Positions 13,361 through 16,478 of a stretch of 16,478 nt of DNA are shown in pieces. The notes under the pieces are model-generated. The model made no database searches and was not told the DNA's origin. It saw nothing but the letters and a program-made list of their open reading frames with translations. Each line of letters starts with the position of its first letter. The stretch's first letter is position 1. The position numbers were made by a program, and so were the translations under genes. The stretch is taken from the NCBI GenBank assembly GCA_964492595.1, contig CAZBKY010000017.1, positions 1-16,478 on the forward strand, written 5' to 3'. Source of the stretch: CAYNFP01 sp964492595. GTDB lineage: Bacteria; Bacillota_I; Bacilli_A; RF39; UBA660.

Positions 13361-14557
13361 ATGAATTTAAGCAATGACTTCCCAATGCTTGAAAAGGGCA
13401 TAGTATATTTTGATAATGCTGCGACTACTTTAAAACCAAAGTGTGTAATGAACGCAATTAACGATTATTATTATAATTATTCTGCCAATTCTCACAGGGG
13501 AGATTATAATATAAGTTTTAAAGTAGATGATGAGATTGATTTATGCAGAGATGCAGTAAAAAGATTTATAAATGCCAGAAGAAAAGAGGAAATAATATTT
13601 ACAAGCGGCTCTACTGAAAGTTTGAATATGATTGTGTTTGGTTTTTTTAAAAATATTTTAAAAGAAGATGATGAAGTAATTTTATCTAAAAGTGAACATG
13701 CATCTAACATTTTACCCTGGTTCATTTTATCATTAGATAAAAAAATTAAATTAAAATTTGTTAAACTTGATGAAGATAATAAAATAAGCACTGAGTCACT
13801 TTTAAAAGTTATAACTAACAAAACAAGAGTTATAAGTCTTGCCCACATTACCAATGTAATTGGAGATGAAAGAAATATTAATGAAATTATAGATTTGGCT
13901 CACAATAATGGAATATATACTGTAGTGGATGCAGCTCAAAGTGCTCCTCATATAAAAACAAATGTAAAAGAAATGGATGCTGATTTTTTGGTTTTCTCTG
14001 CACATAAAATGTGCGGTCCGACTGGGGTTGGAGTGCTATATGGCAAGTATGACTTATTAAATAAGATGTGCCCTTTTAAATTTGGTGGCGGGATGAATGA
14101 GTCATTCGATGAAGAAAAACTTATATTAGAAAAAATACCATTAAGATTTGAAGCGGGCACAGGAAACATATCAAATATCATAGCTTTTAGACATGCGATA
14201 GAATATATAGAAAAAATCGGACTCGAAAACATACACAGACACGAAATGTATTTAAAGAATTATTTGATAAAAAGAATAGAAGAAATTCCTTATATAAAGA
14301 TATTTAATAAAAAAAGTGAGGCATCTATTGTGTTAATAAATGCAGATGATATATTATCTGGAGATTTAGGACTATATCTAAACAGTAGAAATATATGTGT
14401 AAGAAGTGGAGCACACTGTGCTAAAATGTTAAAAGAAGAAGCCTCATTTGAGGATACTGTAAGAATAAGTTTATATTTTTATAATTCTTATGAAGAAATA
14501 GACTTGCTTATTGACGCTCTCAAAGATAAAAAAAACCTATACAGTTTTGCTAAATAA
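13361..14557 (+). CDS. sufS: Cysteine desulfurase, SufS type
   Basis: 398 residues, class V aminotransferase fold with PLP. Takes sulfur from cysteine as a persulfide for Fe-S cluster assembly. YFDNAATT (16-23) opens the chain; TSGSTES (81-87) holds the PLP phosphate; H113 (SEHASNILPW) stacks on PLP; D190 and Q193 (VDAAQSAPH) contact the ring; K216 (SAHKMCGPTG) is the PLP lysine; C353 in RSGAHCA is the persulfide-forming Cys on the short group II loop typical of SufS; R369 binds the substrate carboxylate. GAGGTGA precedes the ATG. No sufC, sufD, sufU or sufB lies beside it; downstream is a terminator, so it is a single-gene unit here. A SufU partner would have to be elsewhere, or this copy may serve another sulfur pathway. 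Confidence 0.94.
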   Translation: MNLSNDFPMLEKGIVYFDNAATTLKPKCVMNAINDYYYNYSANSHRGDYNISFKVDDEIDLCRDAVKRFINARRKEEIIFTSGSTESLNMIVFGFFKNILKEDDEVILSKSEHASNILPWFILSLDKKIKLKFVKLDEDNKISTESLLKVITNKTRVISLAHITNVIGDERNINEIIDLAHNNGIYTVVDAAQSAPHIKTNVKEMDADFLVFSAHKMCGPTGVGVLYGKYDLLNKMCPFKFGGGMNESFDEEKLILEKIPLRFEAGTGNISNIIAFRHAIEYIEKIGLENIHRHEMYLKNYLIKRIEEIPYIKIFNKKSEASIVLINADDILSGDLGLYLNSRNICVRSGAHCAKMLKEEASFEDTVRISLYFYNSYEEIDLLIDALKDKKNLYSFAK

Positions 14558-14590
14558 ATAATTTTAAAAAAACGATATTTTGTATAAATT

Positions 14591-14625
14591 TGGATTTTAA
14601 TATAAAAAATTAAATCCACTTTTTT
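14591..14625 (+). terminator. Rho-independent terminator after sufS
   Basis: 7-bp stem TGGATTT (14591-14597)/AAATCCA (14612-14618) with a 14-nt AT-rich loop that can pair further, followed by CTTTTTT. Confidence 0.65.
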
Positions 14626-14704
14626 ATTTTGAGCTTATTAATTATTTAATATTTGTATGTTTTCTCTTTTATTTTTCAATTTTACCAAAAGAAAAAGATT
14701 TTTG

Positions 14705-14717
14705 TATGTGATATCAT
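14705..14717 (+). promoter_or_regulatory. Promoter-like element of ssb (copy 1 of TATGTGATA motif)
   Basis: TATGTGATATCAT can be read as an extended -10 (TGA then TATCAT); no -35 lies at the right distance. It shares about 20 nt of flanking sequence, AAAGATTTT...TA(T/C)GTGATAT, with the element at 15135. The leader to the AAAGGAGG site is very short. Confidence 0.4.
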
Positions 14718-14740
14718 TCTTTGGAAAGGAGGAAAAAGAT

Positions 14741-15073
14741 ATGCTTAATCAAGTTGTATTTGTAGGCAGACTTACAAAGGAACCTGAATTATTTGAAACT
14801 GAAAGCGGTAAAAAGAGAACAAGAATTGTAGTTGCAGTAAATAGAAGTTTCAAAAATATGAACGGAATATATGAAACTGATTTTATAAGTTGTATTTTAT
14901 GGAACGGTGTTGCTGAAAGCACTTGCGAATATTGTAAAAAAGGCGATGTTGTCGGAGTTAAAGGAAGGCTGCAAACTAATTCAGTTGAAAAAAATGGAGA
15001 AATGAAATATTATGTTGAAGTTATTGCAGAAAAAGTGACATTTCTATCTAGCAAACAAAAAGAAGATGAATAA
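14741..15073 (+). CDS. ssbB: Single-stranded DNA-binding protein, short SsbB-like form
   Basis: 110 residues from ATG at 14741, chosen because AAAGGAGG lies 8 nt upstream; the in-frame ATG at 14657 has no such site. One OB fold: NQVVFVGRLTKEPEL (3-17), VAVNRSFKN (31-39), DFISCILWN (47-55) and KGDVVGVKGRLQTNS (69-83). It ends in KQKEDE without the acidic DDxxPF tip through which the main replicative SSB recruits partners. Length and tail resemble B. subtilis SsbB, which protects incoming DNA during competence, rather than essential SsbA; the main ssb would be elsewhere. Residues such as W54 fit the ssDNA-stacking aromatics. It is followed by its own hairpin terminator. A role in transformation is inference; a plasmid- or phage-type SSB is the alternative. 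Confidence 0.9.
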   Translation: MLNQVVFVGRLTKEPELFETESGKKRTRIVVAVNRSFKNMNGIYETDFISCILWNGVAESTCEYCKKGDVVGVKGRLQTNSVEKNGEMKYYVEVIAEKVTFLSSKQKEDE

Positions 15074-15085
15074 TTCTTCTTTTTG
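15056..15085 (+). terminator. Terminator overlapping the ssb stop codon
   Basis: Perfect 11-bp stem CAAAAAGAAGA (15056-15066)/TCTTCTTTTTG (15075-15085) with an 8-nt loop holding the start of the TAA stop. The T tract is part of the 3' arm. Confidence 0.7.
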
Positions 15086-15134
15086 TGTATAGGGTGTGCT
15101 TTGAGAGTAATTCCTTAAAGAAATAAAGATTTTA

Positions 15135-15147
15135 TACGTGATATAGT
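15135..15147 (+). promoter_or_regulatory. Promoter-like element (copy 2, TACGTGATA)
   Basis: TACGTGATATAGT contains an extended -10 (TGA then TATAGT). The upstream AAAGATTTT is shared with the ssb element. It lies about 20 nt before the ATG at 15165 with GGAGG between. Confidence 0.45.
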
Positions 15148-15164
15148 TATCTCTTGGAGGATCC

Positions 15165-15575
15165 ATGAAAAAGAAAATTTATAAACACACTGTTCTTTAT
15201 TATTATATAACTATAGGAAAAGTAATACCCCATATTTAAAACCTTTAATATTGTTTGGAACAGAAGTTAAAATACTACCAAATGTTTATACATATAAAAT
15301 AGAAGCAACAAATAATGAATTAAAAAATGTAAGTAATGGATGCGAGGCACCATATATATAAAGTAAGTAAAATGTATGAAAAAACAAATGAAAGAACACA
15401 ATTATCAGGTATAAGCTATTTTTCTGAAGGAACGGATCGCGCATACTTTTTCTTGAATTTTATTGATTATGATACAAAAACAAAAAAGACATATGCAACA
15501 CACTATTTTGAAGTATTTTTTGATAAACTTTTAAAAATCGCTTCAGGATGCAGCCAAGGCGATGTAATTGAGTAA
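15165..15575 (+). pseudogene. Frame-broken orphan gene, unknown function
   Basis: GGAGG (15156-15160) precedes ATG 15165, but this frame stops at 15235-15237 after 24 residues. The next frame then reads openly through TPYLKPLILFGTEVKILPN... to GCEAPYI and a stop at 15356-15361. From there the original frame is open again (IYKVSKMYEKTNERTQLSG... to GDVIE) to the stop at 15573-15575. One base lost near 15185-15235 and one TA unit lost in the TATATATA at about 15351-15358 would exactly explain both switches. The intact product would be about 136 residues, soluble, with charged and aromatic residues and no motif I recognise. ATG at 15336 could start a 79-residue remnant, but it has no clear ribosome site. 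Real decay and sequencing error are both possible; the interrupted Fic gene shows this assembly can be faulty. Confidence 0.5.
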
Positions 15576-15600
15576 ATTTAGAACTTATAAAGTTTTTTTA

Positions 15601-15628
15601 TTGAAATTTAAATAATTCGTGATAATAT
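15601..15628 (+). promoter_or_regulatory. Promoter-like element (copy 3, TTCGTGATA)
   Basis: TTGAAA (15601-15606), a 16-nt spacer and TAATAT (15623-15628), with the shared CGTGATA (15618-15624) across the extended -10. Predicted initiation near 15635 favours ATG 15644 over ATG 15629 for the next gene. Confidence 0.4.
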
Positions 15629-15643
15629 ATGATTGTGATTAAT

Positions 15644-16243
15644 ATGTATATTGAAAAAGTAAAACCAATTATTATTTATCCATCTTGTTTAATAAAAGGG
15701 AAAAAACAAGATTGTTTTAATTGTGGTAATAAAAATACTTGCATATCTCCAAGATCATTATGCACAAAACCATATCACAATCATCCTAATGGGTGTCCTA
15801 ATTATGGGAAAAAAGCTGGATGTCCTCCAAATATAGAAATGTTTAATGAAATTTACGATATGAATAAAGATATATATGCTATTATAACCTTCTTTAATAT
15901 TAAATCTCATTTAGAAAAAATGAGAAAACTTCATCCAAACTGGACACATAATCAATTAATTAACTCTAGATATTGGCAGGGAACTGATAAAAAAAATCAT
16001 AAACAATTTATTGCAAAATTTAATATATTATATCCTGAATACATCGTAACAACGTGGCCCGAAGCTTTGGGAGTAAATTTAATAGAGACTCTAAAGCAAA
16101 TAAATATTGATTTAAAGTTTCCAATAGAAGATATAAGTTATAGAATCTCTTTAGCGGGGATAATACCAGATGAAAACTTTGAAAACTATAACTTATGTAT
16201 AAAAAAAGGAAAATACAAAGAAAGAATATTATCTAAAAAATAA
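15644..16243 (+). CDS. Cys-rich putative metal/Fe-S protein, DUF2284-like
   Basis: 199 residues from ATG 15644 (204 if ATG 15629 is used; numbering here is from the longer form). ATG 15644 is preferred because a promoter-like element ends at 15628 and GTGAT precedes it; neither start has a strong SD. The first third has seven Cys: C20, C29, C32, C38, C45, C56 and C65. The segment CPNYGKKAGCPPN (56-68) matches the C-x2-(Y/F)GK-x3-CPP signature I associate with DUF2284 predicted metal-binding proteins, so a bound metal or Fe-S cluster is likely. The rest is mixed alpha/beta with no membrane segment and includes SRYWQGTDKK, TWPEALG and SLAGIIPDE. The reaction is unknown. It stands alone between the broken orphan and the XRE gene. 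Confidence 0.6.
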   Translation: MYIEKVKPIIIYPSCLIKGKKQDCFNCGNKNTCISPRSLCTKPYHNHPNGCPNYGKKAGCPPNIEMFNEIYDMNKDIYAIITFFNIKSHLEKMRKLHPNWTHNQLINSRYWQGTDKKNHKQFIAKFNILYPEYIVTTWPEALGVNLIETLKQINIDLKFPIEDISYRISLAGIIPDENFENYNLCIKKGKYKERILSKK

Positions 16244-16305
16244 TATTTTTTATTTCGAAATAATTTACTAATAGTTGATTTTTCTGCGCTTTATTTTTTT
16301 TGTTC

Positions 16306-16311
16306 TATAAT
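16306..16311 (+). promoter_or_regulatory. -10 box of the XRE gene
   Basis: Perfect TATAAT 20 nt upstream of the ATG, followed by GAGGT as ribosome site. No good -35 at 16-18 nt spacing. Confidence 0.45.
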
Positions 16312-16330
16312 ATTTTTGAGGTAGATACTT

Positions 16331-16478
16331 ATGAATGGGGCTCGGTTAAAAGAATTAAGAAGAAACAAAAAATTAACTCAGGAAGAATTGGGGAAATTAT
16401 TGGGTTTAACTAAAGCAAGCATTTGTTGTTATGAAAAAGGAACAAGAACTCCGAATTTAGAAACCATTGTTGCGATGA
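16331..16478 (+). CDS. XRE/Cro-family HTH regulator (5' part only)
   Basis: 49 residues are visible before the window ends. The start is ATG 16331 with GAGGT 8 nt upstream. The chain reads as a standard Cro/C1 helix-turn-helix: ARLKELRRNKKLTQEELGKL (4-23), then the recognition helix in TKASICCYEKGTRTPNLETI (27-46). Two adjacent Cys (C33-C34) in the recognition helix are unusual, as most relatives have S-x-I-x-x-(Y/W)-E. What follows the DNA-binding domain (nothing, a dimer domain, a peptidase or a membrane domain) cannot be seen, so target and signal are unknown. Confidence 0.9.
   Translation, partial: MNGARLKELRRNKKLTQEELGKLLGLTKASICCYEKGTRTPNLETIVAM

Noticed and set aside
13504..14232. Minus-strand open frames inside sufS
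   Set aside because: They oppose a gene with all PLP enzyme motifs and have no independent support.
14725..14732. AAAGGAGG before ssb as part of a riboswitch
   Set aside because: The leader is too short for an aptamer; it is just a strong ribosome site.
1..16478. Mycoplasma-type code with TGA as Trp
   Set aside because: TGA ends perR and the GtrA-like gene at sensible positions, and TGG encodes Trp at conserved sites in several proteins.

Overview
The window is AT-rich throughout (G+C looks below 30% by eye; no count was run). It suggests a low-GC Gram-positive bacterium of the Bacilli/Erysipelotrichia/'gut Mollicutes-like' kind. TGA acts as a stop (perR at 9583-9585, the GtrA-like gene at 11702-11704) and Trp is TGG, so the code is the standard bacterial one, not the Mycoplasma code. 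A 10-N gap at 4774-4783 marks it as scaffolded draft sequence, probably metagenomic. No tRNA, rRNA, CRISPR array or insertion sequence was seen, and no gene-free stretch exceeds about 190 bases.

Layout. 1-4158 (minus): ligA; a small membrane-anchored protein of unknown function with its own promoter; and a membrane sensor with two periplasmic-binding-protein-like lobes, whose GGDEF (diguanylate cyclase) domain begins just before the left edge. 4333-5647 (plus): an interrupted Fic-family gene containing the assembly gap, then an HNH-like orphan carrying an in-frame 8-G tract. 5612-9021 (minus): a type IIB (PMCA-like) Ca2+ P-type ATPase followed by a short-chain dehydrogenase, whose 3' end overlaps the HNH-like gene tail to tail. 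9146-10307 (plus): a compact peroxide-response operon with a sigma-A promoter, a perfect Fur/PerR-type operator, a PerR-like repressor, a translationally coupled peroxiredoxin and a terminator. 10402-11704 (plus): an overlapping GtrB-like glycosyltransferase and GtrA-like flippase pair, closed by a bidirectional terminator. 11752-13258 (minus): a HIT hydrolase, then a Cys-rich membrane-anchored surface protein. 13361-14557 (plus): a SufS-type cysteine desulfurase. 14741-16478 (plus): a short SsbB-like protein, a frame-broken orphan, a Cys-rich DUF2284-like protein and the start of an XRE-type repressor.

Functional themes are DNA repair (LigA, SSB), redox and metal homeostasis (PerR-peroxiredoxin, SufS, Ca2+ ATPase), envelope modification (GT/GtrA-like, surface protein) and signalling (sensor-GGDEF). 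The least explained signals are a repeated T(A/T)YGTGATA promoter-like element ahead of ssb and the next two units, the G8 tract in the HNH-like gene, and the sensor-GGDEF/small-protein pair beside ligA.
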